DNA of 64,000 nt from Clostridiales bacterium (lineage in GTDB: Bacteria > Bacillota > Clostridia > Saccharofermentanales > Saccharofermentanaceae), in contig JAFWDK010000015.1 in assembly GCA_017513085.1 (NCBI GenBank), positions 62,001 through 126,000 of the forward strand, in the 5' to 3' direction. This document shows positions 17,242 through 25,436 of this stretch, one piece after another (positions within the stretch are counted from its first letter, which is position 1; every line of letters begins with the position of its first letter). The notes beneath the pieces are model-generated. The model ran no database searches and was not told the origin of the DNA. It saw only the letters and a program-made list of their open reading frames with translations. Made by a program: the position numbers and the translations under genes.

Positions 17242-17976
17242 TTATTCTGCCTGATCGCAGTAGATCCGGATCGCGTTGTCCAAGAAAACCGCTGTGCCTT
17301 CTCCGCCCCAGGAATCGATGTTCTCGGTGAATTCACCGCCGCCGGAATACATCTTTCCAAGGCCGCGCAGGATCTTGGGGGTGCAGGTGTACATGTTTTC
17401 CGTGATGAATCCCTGGAGCTGCTTCACCATGTCCTGTGCTTCCGGTGATGCCGGATCTTTCTCCTTCATCTTTCCGGCTTCCTTAAACAGCAGCATGAAG
17501 CGGTCCATCATGAGGTTCTCCTCTTCCTTCGTCCGGCTGCTAGACTTCTCCTGCATCTCCTGAAACTCCGGTGTGCTCCCGTACTGTTCTTTTGCCTTGC
17601 GGGAATACTCATCTAACTTACTTCTATCAAAGGCTTTAAAATCCATATGCCTCACTCCTACTTTCTTTATTCCAAGCGCGAAATTCATCAGGTTCTCGAT
17701 GTGCTCCTTCTTAAGACGCAAAAGCTCGATCTGCTGATCCAGAGCTTTGTTTCTGTCAAAGTCCGGGCTGCTCAAGATTGCCTGAATATCCTTAAGCGGA
17801 AACTCCAATTCACGAAACAGTAAAATGTGCTGAAGGCGTTCCAGATCCGTATCGTCATACAGTCTGTATCCCGCATCGGTGTATCCCGTCGGATGCAAAA
17901 GACCGATCTTGTCGTAATACTGCAGGGTGCGTATACTCACCCCGGCGAGCTTACTTACTTCATGTACCGTCATCAT
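17242..17976 (-). CDS. MerR regulator with TipAS antibiotic-recognition domain
   Basis: This 244-residue protein has an N-terminal MerR winged helix (VHEVSKLAGVSIRTLQYYDKIGLL), a coiled-coil linker and a C-terminal TipAS domain. The latter shows the ending GGGEFTENIDSWGGEGTAVF, as in TipAL/Mta. TipAS domains bind thiopeptide or other hydrophobic drugs and switch on transcription. GGAGG precedes the tandem ATGs at 17976/17973. It has its own 19-bp-spacer MerR promoter, so it is almost certainly autoactivated. No obvious drug pump follows. Confidence 0.9.
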   Translation of the reverse strand: MMTVHEVSKLAGVSIRTLQYYDKIGLLHPTGYTDAGYRLYDDTDLERLQHILLFRELEFPLKDIQAILSSPDFDRNKALDQQIELLRLKKEHIENLMNFALGIKKVGVRHMDFKAFDRSKLDEYSRKAKEQYGSTPEFQEMQEKSSSRTKEEENLMMDRFMLLFKEAGKMKEKDPASPEAQDMVKQLQGFITENMYTCTPKILRGLGKMYSGGGEFTENIDSWGGEGTAVFLDNAIRIYCDQAE

Positions 17977-18007
17977 GTTTTCGTCCTCCACTTAGCTTGG
18001 TAGCTTT

Positions 18008-18038
18008 ACTATAAACTATGACGTAACGTCAGAGTCAA
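18008..18038 (-). promoter_or_regulatory. MerR-type autoregulated promoter
   Basis: On the minus strand TTGACT (18038-18033) and TATAGT (18013-18008) are separated by 19 bp, the over-long spacer typical of MerR-activated promoters. The spacer holds the 13-bp dyad TGACGT-A-ACGTCA at 18019-18031. The target is the TipAS-type MerR gene itself. Confidence 0.85.
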
Positions 18039-18097
18039 GTGCTTTTTCCAAAGATGTATCATAAAGGGGTATTGTTCGAAAAAAGAATGATCTGATT

Positions 18098-18168
18098 CCC
18101 GTTTTTTCCTCAAAAAGTATGAACCGATTTTTCTTGAACGACACTCCAAAAATGGTGCATCGTTCAAC
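18098..18168. repeat. 71-bp perfect repeat, copy 1
   Basis: This 71-bp stretch recurs without mismatch at 18603-18673. It holds the right arm of the array hairpin plus a second inverted repeat, TTGAACGA (18134-18141) and TCGTTCAA (18160-18167). It marks the left flank of the non-coding block between the MerR and hydrolase genes. Confidence 0.85.
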
Positions 18169-18173
18169 GATCT

Positions 18174-18270
18174 GGGGGGTGGGGCGGGGAGCGTAAGGGG
18201 ACATGGGTGCTGGAGTGCAGGGGGGGCTGGAGTCAGGGGCCCAGGGGCGCAGGAGTCAAGGGTGCAGGGG
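18174..18270 (+). repeat. G-rich low-complexity stretch, quadruplex-prone
   Basis: Four runs of at least four G occur within 18174-18200 with loops of 1-7 bases, which fits a G-quadruplex on the plus strand. Further G-runs follow to 18270 with an imperfect 20-25 base repeat containing GGAGTCA and GCAGGGG. The composition is sharply different from both flanks and no gene is supported in it. Confidence 0.7.
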
Positions 18271-18337
18271 CAAATTCATACTTTTTGCAAGTTTCGAGCT
18301 CAAAAGAATGTACTTGTCTCAGTCCTGAATTAACGAA

Positions 18338-18628
18338 TTCATACTTTTTTCCGTTTTTTTCTCAAAAGGTAAGAAATCCCTTTGACGGAGCGCAGGTGAA
18401 TTCATACTTTTTCCCGTTTTTTCCTCAAAAGGTATGAAATCCCCTTTGACGGAGCGCAGGTGAATTCATACTTTTTCCCGTTTTTTCCTCAAAAGGTATG
18501 AAATCCCTTTGACGGAGCGCAGGTGAATTCATACTTTTTCCCGTTTTTTCCTCAAAAAGTATGAATTCTCATAGACGGAGCACAAGTGAATTCATACTTT
18601 TTCCCGTTTTTTCCTCAAAAAGTATGAA
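18338..18628. repeat. 63-bp tandem hairpin array, five units
   Basis: TTCATACTTTTT starts at 18338, 18401, 18465, 18528 and 18591, a period of 63-64 bp. In each unit it is followed by a T-rich loop of about 14 bases and the complementary arm AAAAAGTATGAA (or AAAAGGTATGAA), so each unit can fold into a 12-bp hairpin. Units are joined by GACGGAGC-CAGGTG linkers. A lone left arm lies at 18275. Frames across it are repeats of one nonsense peptide, so it is not coding. No variable spacers exist. Confidence 0.85.
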
Positions 18629-18673
18629 CCGATTTTTCTTGAACGACACTCCAAAAATGGTGCATCGTTCAAC
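18603..18673. repeat. 71-bp perfect repeat, copy 2
   Basis: This is identical to 18098-18168, 505 bp away, and overlaps the last array unit. Together the two copies bracket the G-rich and tandem-repeat block, as expected from local duplication or slippage. Confidence 0.85.
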
Positions 18674-18771
18674 TGAAGTGACCCTAAAGCTGGCAACAAC
18701 TTTGGATACACTTCGTTTTGAGGCAGCCTTTTCATGTTTCTTTATCCCCTTCCTTTCAATAGAAAATGTGG

Positions 18772-18780
18772 TGCTATAAT
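18772..18780 (+). promoter_or_regulatory. Extended -10 promoter of the hydrolase gene
   Basis: TGCTATAAT lies 30 bases ahead of the alpha/beta hydrolase start and just after the repeat block. A -35 is not clear. Confidence 0.55.
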
Positions 18781-18810
18781 GAAGACAGAAATCCGAAGGA
18801 GGCTCCATAT

Positions 18811-19710
18811 ATGCTTCGACAACCGTTGGGAGAACTCCCTGTCAGCATTCGCAGATATGAAACTACGGTAACCGGAAAAACAACGCAAAGAAGAGTGCCT
18901 CTTACTATTTTCTATCCATCTATCAGATGGGAAACCGAGTATCCGTATCAGGATCCGGTCTGGCAGAAATCGCCGGATCATCCGGACAACGGAGTACACA
19001 CTTTTTGCGGAAAAGAAGAAGCGTTAGCCGAAGTCAAGAATAAGTACCCTGTGATCCTTTTCAGCCATGGTCTCTGCGGGTATGAAATGGAGAGTACCGT
19101 CCTTTGCGCAGATCTGGCTTCTTACAGATATGTCGTAGTCAGTATCGGTCATCCTCGCGGCTCAAAAGTCGTGACGTATATCGATGGAAGTATATATGAA
19201 GATCCCGAGCCCTTCAGTAAGATCCGCCATAAACTGGATACGGTCGAACCCCTCTGGTATGAGGACTTCCTGTCCGCCAGGGACATGCTTTCAAACCTGA
19301 ATCAGACAGATCCGTTCTGGCGCGATCACCTGGATGTCTCTGACATAGGTATCGTAGGAAACTCTTTCGGCGGATGCTGCGGCATCGCGACGGCTCTAAA
19401 AAACAACACATTCCGATATGCCGTAAATCTGGACGGAGGACTCTTTGTTCCCCTCACCTATTCATTTACGGACACCCCGATCCTGATCCTACGCAGCATT
19501 CTGAATTTCAAATCAAATGCCGGACTTTCACGTCACGGCTGTACGAATGTGGAAGTAACAAAATACAGAAAACTCGTCCACTACGAATTCAGCGACGGCA
19601 TTTATCTGGGTCCGAGAGGAAAGAAGAACCGCGACTGGGCAGATCAGATCAGTCGTGAACGTTCAGAGCGGATCCTGGCATTCCTTACTAAATCCCGATC
19701 AGATCTCTGA
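18811..19710 (+). CDS. Alpha/beta hydrolase, PAF-acetylhydrolase-like
   Basis: This 299-residue cytoplasmic hydrolase has an oxyanion strand in PVILFSHGLCGY and the nucleophile elbow GNSFGG. The general layout (FYPSIRWETEY near the N-terminus) is that of platelet-activating-factor-acetylhydrolase-like or dienelactone-type esterases. The start ATG (MLRQPLGE) has AAGGAGG upstream; the longer frame from 18766 overlaps the -10 element. It is followed 127 bases later by an aldo/keto reductase on the same strand. Confidence 0.8.
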   Translation: MLRQPLGELPVSIRRYETTVTGKTTQRRVPLTIFYPSIRWETEYPYQDPVWQKSPDHPDNGVHTFCGKEEALAEVKNKYPVILFSHGLCGYEMESTVLCADLASYRYVVVSIGHPRGSKVVTYIDGSIYEDPEPFSKIRHKLDTVEPLWYEDFLSARDMLSNLNQTDPFWRDHLDVSDIGIVGNSFGGCCGIATALKNNTFRYAVNLDGGLFVPLTYSFTDTPILILRSILNFKSNAGLSRHGCTNVEVTKYRKLVHYEFSDGIYLGPRGKKNRDWADQISRERSERILAFLTKSRSDL

Positions 19711-19837
19711 ATCCCTCACTTACACATGTGTCGGCTTCTATACTTTTGGGCATTTAAAAAACTCGTTTCCCATTCACGGGCAGTTTACAAAATGCTGCTA
19801 TTCTAATATCAAGAGATTTCTGTCATGGAGGTACCGG

Positions 19838-21022
19838 ATGAATACACGTAACGGATTTCCGATCCTGGGCTTTGGCTGCATGCGCTTTGCCACGAAAGGC
19901 CGTAGTATAGATTTTGAAAAAGCAGAAGAACAGATCCTCCGCGCATTTGATCTGGGGATCACTTATTTTGATACGGCGTATATCTATCCCGGAAGTGAAG
20001 ATACCATAGGAAAAGTACTGGAAAAGCATCATCTTCGTGAGAAGATCACTTTGACGACAAAACTCCCGCAGTATCTTGTCAAAAAGCGCGAAGACCTGGA
20101 TAAGTATCTGGACGAAGAACTTAAGCGTCTGCGCACCACTTACCTCGATTATTATCTGTTCCATCACATGACGGATATCGTGCAGTGGGAATACTTGCTT
20201 TCACTGGGTGTAACAGACTGGATCGAAGAGAAAAAAGCAGAAGGAAAGATTCGTCACGTCGGCTTCTCTTTTCACGGAAATACGGAGATGTATCTGAAAA
20301 TCCTTTCCGCTTATTCGTGGGAATTAAGTCTCGTCCAGTATAACTACATGGATGAAAACTCTCAGGCAGGAAGAGAAGGAATTGCCGAAGCATATAAAAG
20401 AGGTATTCCCGTTTTCATCATGGAACCTCTTCGTGGTGGTAAACTTGTAGATCTTTTGCCTGAAAAAGCGAAGAAAGAAATCGCCGCGGATCCACATGGC
20501 TGGACACCGGCCGAGTGGGCATTCCGATGGCTTTGGAATCAGAAAGAGATCACCTGCGTGCTTTCGGGCATGAATTCGATCCCCATGATTGAAGAAAATA
20601 TACGTATCGCCTCCTCCACGGAAGCCGATTCATGGGGACCGGAAGAGATGGCCATGATCGACAGGATCCGTACCTACATCAACGAAAATACGAAGGTTGG
20701 CTGCACAGGATGCAAGTATTGTCTTCCCTGCCCTCGCGGTGTAGACATTCCGAGTATTTTTTCCTGCTACAATCACATGTATTCCGAGAAAAAATCCTCC
20801 GGACGGAAAGAATACTATCAGACGATCGCCTTACGTCTGGAACCGGCAGACGCGACCCGCTGTGTCGGATGCGGAAAATGTGAGAAACACTGTCCGCAGA
20901 ATATTCCGATTCGCGAGAAACTGAAGGAAGCCAACAAAGCGCTTTCTCCTCTTCCTTACAGAGTCGTTGCCAAGCTCTCGCGGAAAATACTGGTCGCAAA
21001 GAAAAAGAAAAAAACTTCCTGA
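19838..21022 (+). CDS. Aldo/keto reductase with C-terminal ferredoxin domain
   Basis: This 394-residue protein has the AKR motifs FGCMRFA, FDTAYIYPGSED (catalytic Tyr) and DYYLFHHMTD. The C-terminal Fe-S part has CTGCKYCLPC and CVGCGKCEKHC. It is a clear paralogue of the protein at 10159-11301, with the same barrel plus ferredoxin plan. The tail is rich in Lys. GGAGG precedes the ATG of MNTRNGFP; the frame runs back to 19655 without support. Ferredoxin-linked reduction of an unknown carbonyl is the likely role. Confidence 0.88.
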   Translation: MNTRNGFPILGFGCMRFATKGRSIDFEKAEEQILRAFDLGITYFDTAYIYPGSEDTIGKVLEKHHLREKITLTTKLPQYLVKKREDLDKYLDEELKRLRTTYLDYYLFHHMTDIVQWEYLLSLGVTDWIEEKKAEGKIRHVGFSFHGNTEMYLKILSAYSWELSLVQYNYMDENSQAGREGIAEAYKRGIPVFIMEPLRGGKLVDLLPEKAKKEIAADPHGWTPAEWAFRWLWNQKEITCVLSGMNSIPMIEENIRIASSTEADSWGPEEMAMIDRIRTYINENTKVGCTGCKYCLPCPRGVDIPSIFSCYNHMYSEKKSSGRKEYYQTIALRLEPADATRCVGCGKCEKHCPQNIPIREKLKEANKALSPLPYRVVAKLSRKILVAKKKKKTS

Positions 21023-21184
21023 GTTATGTTTCCCAAAGAATGACTACTTGATCTCCAAGGATTATATCAGAATTGGGAATCTGTTGTTCTTTTCATGACG
21101 AAAGTCATATCCAAATCATCACTTTTTGCACTTCTGTTGCCGTGTTTCATTTCGTAGAATCAGAATCACGAGAGGAGAGAGTAT

Positions 21185-21808
21185 ATGGATTTGAACAAGA
21201 TGATTTCTAAAGCAGGTTCAGCGATAGTAACAGTGACAGTATTTCTATTTGCGATATTTCTGCTGATCGATTTTTCTATGGGTAGCTACTTTGTCTGCCT
21301 TATCCTTCCGGTAGGGTTTATCATGATGACGGCAGGTCTGCAAAACGAGTGCGAAGGTGACCGGAAAGTCTCAGCGAATATAGGTTTGATCCTTTCGGCG
21401 GTGTATGGCACGTTTATTATGCTCGTCTATTATTCACAGCTGACTACGGTACATAACGAACAGTTGAATGAACAAGCGGCAAAACTTCTGGAATTTAATA
21501 AGTTCGGGCTGATCTTCAACTACGACCTTCTCGGCTACGGTGTAATGGCACTTTCTACCTTCTTCACGGGACTTTCGTTGAAGCCGGGCAGCAAGACGGA
21601 TAAGTGGCTCAAAGCGTTGCTGATGATACACGGCGTGTTCTACTTCAGCTGCACATTTATGCCGATTACGGGAATGTTCGCAAGGATGTCCTCCGGCGGG
21701 GACGGACTCGGCGGAAGGCTAGCCCTTGTTGCGTGGTGTGTATATTTTCTTCCGGTTGGAATTCTTTCCTATCTTCATTTCAGAAAAAGTGGCGAAGCAC
21801 TTCCCTGA
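21185..21808 (+). CDS. Six-helix membrane protein, unknown
   Basis: This 207-residue protein has about six hydrophobic helices and a short charged loop (NECEGDRKVS). The helix near 155 contains CTFMPITGMF. It resembles DUF998-like small membrane proteins in layout, but I cannot assign a family. GGAGAGAG precedes the ATG. The end of the gene forms the left arm of a strong intrinsic terminator, so it is a single-gene unit. Confidence 0.6.
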   Translation: MDLNKMISKAGSAIVTVTVFLFAIFLLIDFSMGSYFVCLILPVGFIMMTAGLQNECEGDRKVSANIGLILSAVYGTFIMLVYYSQLTTVHNEQLNEQAAKLLEFNKFGLIFNYDLLGYGVMALSTFFTGLSLKPGSKTDKWLKALLMIHGVFYFSCTFMPITGMFARMSSGGDGLGGRLALVAWCVYFLPVGILSYLHFRKSGEALP

Positions 21809-21831
21809 AAACTCAGGGAAGTGCTTTTTCT
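21795..21831 (+). terminator. Intrinsic terminator with 14-bp perfect stem
   Basis: AAGCACTTCCCTGA pairs exactly with TCAGGGAAGTGCTT across AAAC, followed by TTTCTTT. The left arm includes the stop codon of the membrane protein gene. The right arm carries a GTGCTTTT motif copy. The 21832-22087 stretch beyond it holds no supported gene. Confidence 0.9.
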
Positions 21832-22087
21832 TTACTTCACATGTTATGTATGTTCATGTTGATGACAGTCATATCGTCGTTCTCTGTCTTAATCTTCTCT
21901 TGATTTTCTTTCGTAAGCTCCTTCTTTGAATCCTTAGTTCCTTGAAGAATGACTCGCAAGATCATTTGAAAGTGTTTAAGTCATCGTCAAACGCTGGTAA
22001 AGAATTGATAAAGAAGACCAAGGCTGTTTTGCCAGGTATAGTATAATGTACTCAAAAACCAGAAGATGTCAACAAAGAGGAAGAAGA

Positions 22088-22840
22088 ATGGGCCTGTCGA
22101 TAGGTGATGTGGAGAAGATAACAGGAATATCTAAAGACCGGTTAAGATACTACGAAGAGAAGCAGCTTATTTCACCGGTCCGGGATACTGATAACAGTTA
22201 TCGCGAATATGATAACGAAGAAGTACTGAAGCTTCTGGGGATTCAGCTGTACAGATCAATGGATCTCGGAGTAAAGGAGATCCAGCAGATTCAGGATTCC
22301 GACTCAATAGAAAAGATATGCCATGTTTTTAAGAGACGTCAGGAGGAACTTCTGCTCCAGATGGCCCAATTACAATATCAGAAAGACATTGTATCAAGAA
22401 GTATCGATGACTGTGAGAAAATAACTGATCACCTCGGAAAATACACTATTAGGAAAGTAAAATCATTACGGCTTATCGATAAGATAGATGATTTGGTCAG
22501 CACAGAAACAGGTGCGAAGTTCAGGACGGAATCCGATGAGCAAATGATCATAATCAGAAGCTTAGTAAGACGTATTGAATTGACTCCTGCAGGTATAGGA
22601 GAGAATGCTGTTTTTGTGGCGGAAGAAACCGGAGAAGAGGATATCGAGTGCGTTTATACCGTAGTAAGAGACAGTGCCGAATACGATCCTCTGATGGATG
22701 AGTATGCCAAGTGTATGCAGTGGGTCCGCGAGAATAATATCAAATTAGGCAGGTATTGCTATATCAGACCTCTTCTTGTGTCGCATCTTGGAAAAAGCAC
22801 GGAAAGTTTTCTGGAAGTTTTTGCGCCGATCGAAAAATAA
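22088..22840 (+). CDS. MerR-family regulator
   Basis: This 250-residue protein has a MerR DNA-binding domain (GLSIGDVEKITGISKDRLRYYEEKQLI), a dimerisation coiled coil to about residue 120 and a C-terminal effector-like domain of about 130 residues without clear motifs. AGAGG precedes the ATG of MGLSIG; the frame from 22046 is longer but unsupported. A MerR-type promoter with a 19-bp spacer lies directly after this gene and drives the CPBP protease gene, which is its most likely target. Confidence 0.87.
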   Translation: MGLSIGDVEKITGISKDRLRYYEEKQLISPVRDTDNSYREYDNEEVLKLLGIQLYRSMDLGVKEIQQIQDSDSIEKICHVFKRRQEELLLQMAQLQYQKDIVSRSIDDCEKITDHLGKYTIRKVKSLRLIDKIDDLVSTETGAKFRTESDEQMIIIRSLVRRIELTPAGIGENAVFVAEETGEEDIECVYTVVRDSAEYDPLMDEYAKCMQWVRENNIKLGRYCYIRPLLVSHLGKSTESFLEVFAPIEK

Positions 22841-22843
22841 TGC

Positions 22844-22874
22844 TTGACCTTGGTACGATACCATACTTTATGGT
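22844..22874 (+). promoter_or_regulatory. MerR-type promoter of the CPBP protease gene
   Basis: TTGACC (22844-22849) and TATGGT (22869-22874) are 19 bp apart. The spacer contains TGGTA-CGA-TACCA (22851-22863), and ACCATA also pairs with TATGGT across CTT. This is the classic architecture that needs a MerR protein to untwist DNA. Confidence 0.8.
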
Positions 22875-22910
22875 TTACAGCATAAGACCATAAAGAAAGA
22901 GGTATGTATC

Positions 22911-23717
22911 ATGGAAACAAAAAAGAAGGATCTCCTTTTCTTCGTTATTCTTACGTATGTGTTATTTTACATTTCACTGGGGATGTGTTTGGTAATTGCA
23001 GCTTTCGGCGTGCCTATGGAAAGCATATCAAAATATGCTCCGGTAGTCATTTCGTGGGTGTCTTTGGCTGTGCTGATGATCTGGGCAAAACGGTTGCTTA
23101 AAGGTTCGTCGAGAAAAGAATTTCTAAAGGGATTATTTGCCGAGAAACTGAAAATCAAGTGGGTCTTGATCTCGATCATTATCCCTTCCGCTGTATTTGC
23201 CATTACTGTTATTGTTCTTAGCGTGGTCGATCGAAAACCTGTAGGTGAACTGATCAATCGGGATTATGCATCCTTTCCGCTTCTGTTTGTCCTGCAGCTT
23301 CTAATGGGCCCTACTGCTGAAGAACCGGGATGGAGAGGATACTTCTTTACGGAAGTGTCAGCTGAAAGAGGAATACTGAAAGGATCAGTCATCACGGGCC
23401 TTGTTTGGGGATTGTGGCACACGCCGCTTTGGTTAATGGAAGGATTTTCTCCGTTGAATCTGGTAATATATGCGGTTTCCTTCATGGGAGCAGTAATAGG
23501 TATAAGCATTATTATCGGATATATTTACGGAAAGCACAGGAATCTGATCTACTGTACGATCATCCACCTGTTGTTTAACTTCCTGAATGCACTCGTCATT
23601 ATTGATCAGAACAGAATGCCCTTTGTTGTGGTGATTTATGCAGTCCTTTATCTTCTCATTGCAGCAGTAATGATTTTGATCAACAGGACAACTTCCCGTA
23701 GAAATGAGATACAATAA
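22911..23717 (+). CDS. CPBP-family intramembrane metalloprotease
   Basis: This 268-residue membrane protein has the CPBP/Abi (CAAX-protease-like) motifs EEPGWRGYFF (EExxxR), VWGLWHTPLW (H with aromatic residues) and the third motif HLLFNFLNAL. About seven helices are visible. Members process prenylated proteins or confer bacteriocin immunity. GAGGT precedes the ATG. It is driven by the MerR-type promoter at 22844-22874. Confidence 0.9.
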   Translation: METKKKDLLFFVILTYVLFYISLGMCLVIAAFGVPMESISKYAPVVISWVSLAVLMIWAKRLLKGSSRKEFLKGLFAEKLKIKWVLISIIIPSAVFAITVIVLSVVDRKPVGELINRDYASFPLLFVLQLLMGPTAEEPGWRGYFFTEVSAERGILKGSVITGLVWGLWHTPLWLMEGFSPLNLVIYAVSFMGAVIGISIIIGYIYGKHRNLIYCTIIHLLFNFLNALVIIDQNRMPFVVVIYAVLYLLIAAVMILINRTTSRRNEIQ

Positions 23718-23839
23718 AAAGCTGCATCATGAAGGGTGGCAAAAACGTCAAGGCAGGAAGGTCGATCTCGTTTTCCGCCACACCCGTGCAGACGACAAGA
23801 TCCGCATCGATCCGAAAATGTGGATCAGGTCGCAAAGCG

Positions 23840-23874
23840 TTGATATTCTCCTGAAAGTTGACTATAATATCAAC
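23840..23874 (+). promoter_or_regulatory. Promoter and operator of the AbiE operon
   Basis: TTGATA (23840-23845), a 17-bp spacer and TATAAT (23863-23868) form a near-consensus promoter. The inverted repeat GTTGA...TCAAC (23857-23874) covers the -10, a suitable autorepression site for the AbiEi antitoxin, which is known to repress its own operon in streptococci. Confidence 0.75.
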
Positions 23875-23892
23875 TAAGCGGAGGAAATCGAC

Positions 23893-24483
23893 ATGGTTAT
23901 CACTACAGAACAGCTGTTATATGAAAACAGGATGTATAAAGATCCTAAGCACCGTATATTCAATATGGCTCGAAAGGGTGAGATTATACCGATCAAGAGA
24001 GGCATGTATGAAACGGATAAGGATACACCGGGATATCTTTTGGCGAATGTACTGTTAGGTCCATCATATCTATCTTTCGAGTATGCTTTATCATATTACG
24101 GAATGATTCCTGAGAGAGTAGAAGTTTATACATCGGCAACCTTTGGCAAAAGGAAAATACATGAATTCAAGAATGATTTTGGGACATACAGATACAGGGA
24201 TATTCCGCTTGAGGTATATCCGTATTTCTATACCAGAGAAGTAATCGGAGACCGACCGTTTTTAATTGCGACGAAGGAAAAAGCACTGTGCGATATGGTA
24301 AGTATTGTTTCGCCGATCAGAGGCATAGCCGATTTTGAAGAATATCTTTTTGACGGGATGCGTCTTGACGAAGATGAATTTGACAGTCTTGACGAGACCA
24401 GGATCTCAAGGATCGCACCGCTGTATCATAAGACAAATCCGGACAGACTCATACGGGTTATAGAAAGAAGGAAGAATCGATGA
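23893..24483 (+). CDS. abiEi: AbiEi-family antitoxin (type IV toxin-antitoxin)
   Basis: This 196-residue protein has an N-terminal winged-helix part (LARKGEIIPIKRGMYETDK-type motif) and the conserved AbiEi core GPSYLSFEYALSYYGMIPE, followed by IATKEKALCDMV. AbiEi binds DNA and represses the operon, which keeps the toxin low. GGAGG precedes the ATG. It overlaps the toxin gene by 4 bases (ATGA). The sequence is visibly richer in A and T than most of the window, consistent with acquisition by transfer. Confidence 0.88.
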   Translation: MVITTEQLLYENRMYKDPKHRIFNMARKGEIIPIKRGMYETDKDTPGYLLANVLLGPSYLSFEYALSYYGMIPERVEVYTSATFGKRKIHEFKNDFGTYRYRDIPLEVYPYFYTREVIGDRPFLIATKEKALCDMVSIVSPIRGIADFEEYLFDGMRLDEDEFDSLDETRISRIAPLYHKTNPDRLIRVIERRKNR

Positions 24484-25349
24484 ATGACGCAATAATGTCG
24501 ATGATGACGAGATACGATTGTAAGAGCAGTGAAGACTATGAAAATGCACTGAAGGAAATCGTGCAGGAGGTTGCACTTGTTGGCCTTTCCCGAAGTGGCT
24601 TTTTTACCCAAGCATCCTTTTACGGTGGAACGGCATTGAGGATTTTTCACGGCTTGAGGCGTTTCAGTGAGGACATGGATTTTTCATTGGATAAGCCGGA
24701 TGATACATTTGATCTGAGCGAATACATTCCATACGTTGAGAAAGAACTTGCCGCGTACAATTTCAGTCTGACTGTCAGAAAGAAGGAAAAGACTAAGGAT
24801 TCTGCAGTTCAGTCCGCTTTTATTAAAGGAAATACAGTACAGAACATTCTTGAAATAACATCTTCCGATTCTGCAGTATATGGGATAAGCCCCAATGCTG
24901 GTGTGAAGATAAAGTTTGAGATTGATACCCATCCACCGCTGGGAGCATCCTATCAGTATCTGAATGCCATCAATCCGACACCGTACCGAGCCAGGTTATA
25001 TGATCTGCCTTCATTGTTTGCTGGAAAGACACACGCCGTTCTATGCCGGGATTATAAGAACCGGGTGAAGGGAAGAGATTTCTATGATTATGTCTGGTAT
25101 TTGCAGAAAGGGTGTCAGATCAATCTGTTTCATCTTCAGAAACGCTTGGAACAATCGGGAAAGTGGGACGTCAGGGAAGAACTGACGTTAGAAAAGTTGA
25201 AAACTATGCTGATAGATCGATTTGAAAAGATCGATTACGATAGTGCCAGAGCGGATGTTGAGGTATTCCTGAATGAACACGACAGAGAAGGGCTGTCCGT
25301 ATGGGATGCGGAGTTCTTTTCCGACATAACGGACAAGTATCTTCGATAA
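24480..25349 (+). CDS. abiEii: AbiEii-family nucleotidyltransferase toxin
   Basis: This 289-residue protein has the AbiEii/DUF1814 nucleotidyltransferase signature: FYGGTALRIFHG (Gly49-Gly50), RRFSEDMDFSL with Asp65 and Asp67, IKFEIDTHPP and GRDFYDYVWYL. These toxins transfer nucleotides to tRNA or another target and cause growth arrest or abortive phage infection. All motifs look intact. It is translationally coupled to AbiEi. Anti-phage function is inferred from the family. Confidence 0.9.
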   Translation: MNDAIMSMMTRYDCKSSEDYENALKEIVQEVALVGLSRSGFFTQASFYGGTALRIFHGLRRFSEDMDFSLDKPDDTFDLSEYIPYVEKELAAYNFSLTVRKKEKTKDSAVQSAFIKGNTVQNILEITSSDSAVYGISPNAGVKIKFEIDTHPPLGASYQYLNAINPTPYRARLYDLPSLFAGKTHAVLCRDYKNRVKGRDFYDYVWYLQKGCQINLFHLQKRLEQSGKWDVREELTLEKLKTMLIDRFEKIDYDSARADVEVFLNEHDREGLSVWDAEFFSDITDKYLR

Positions 25350-25362
25350 TGGATAAATAGTG

Positions 25363-25393
25363 TTGACTCTCACATCGTGTCAGGGTTTATCCT
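25363..25393 (+). promoter_or_regulatory. MerR-type autoregulated promoter
   Basis: TTGACT (25363-25368) and TATCCT (25388-25393) are separated by 19 bp with a CAC-ATC-GTG core dyad in the spacer. This is the third promoter of this design in the window. It precedes the MerR gene at 25437. Confidence 0.75.
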
Positions 25394-25436
25394 TGATTTG
25401 AGCTCAAGGAAAACACATCCATGGAGGTAAGTACAA

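Noticed and set aside
18338-18628. Tandem array as a CRISPR
   Set aside because: The whole 63-bp unit repeats; there are no variable spacers and no cas genes nearby.
21837-21965. 42-codon minus-strand frame rich in Lys and Glu
   Set aside because: No ribosome site or homology is evident; it may be a remnant but cannot be supported.
23704-23877. 57-codon plus-strand frame before abiEi
   Set aside because: It overlaps the CPBP gene end, has no ribosome site and contains the AbiE promoter.
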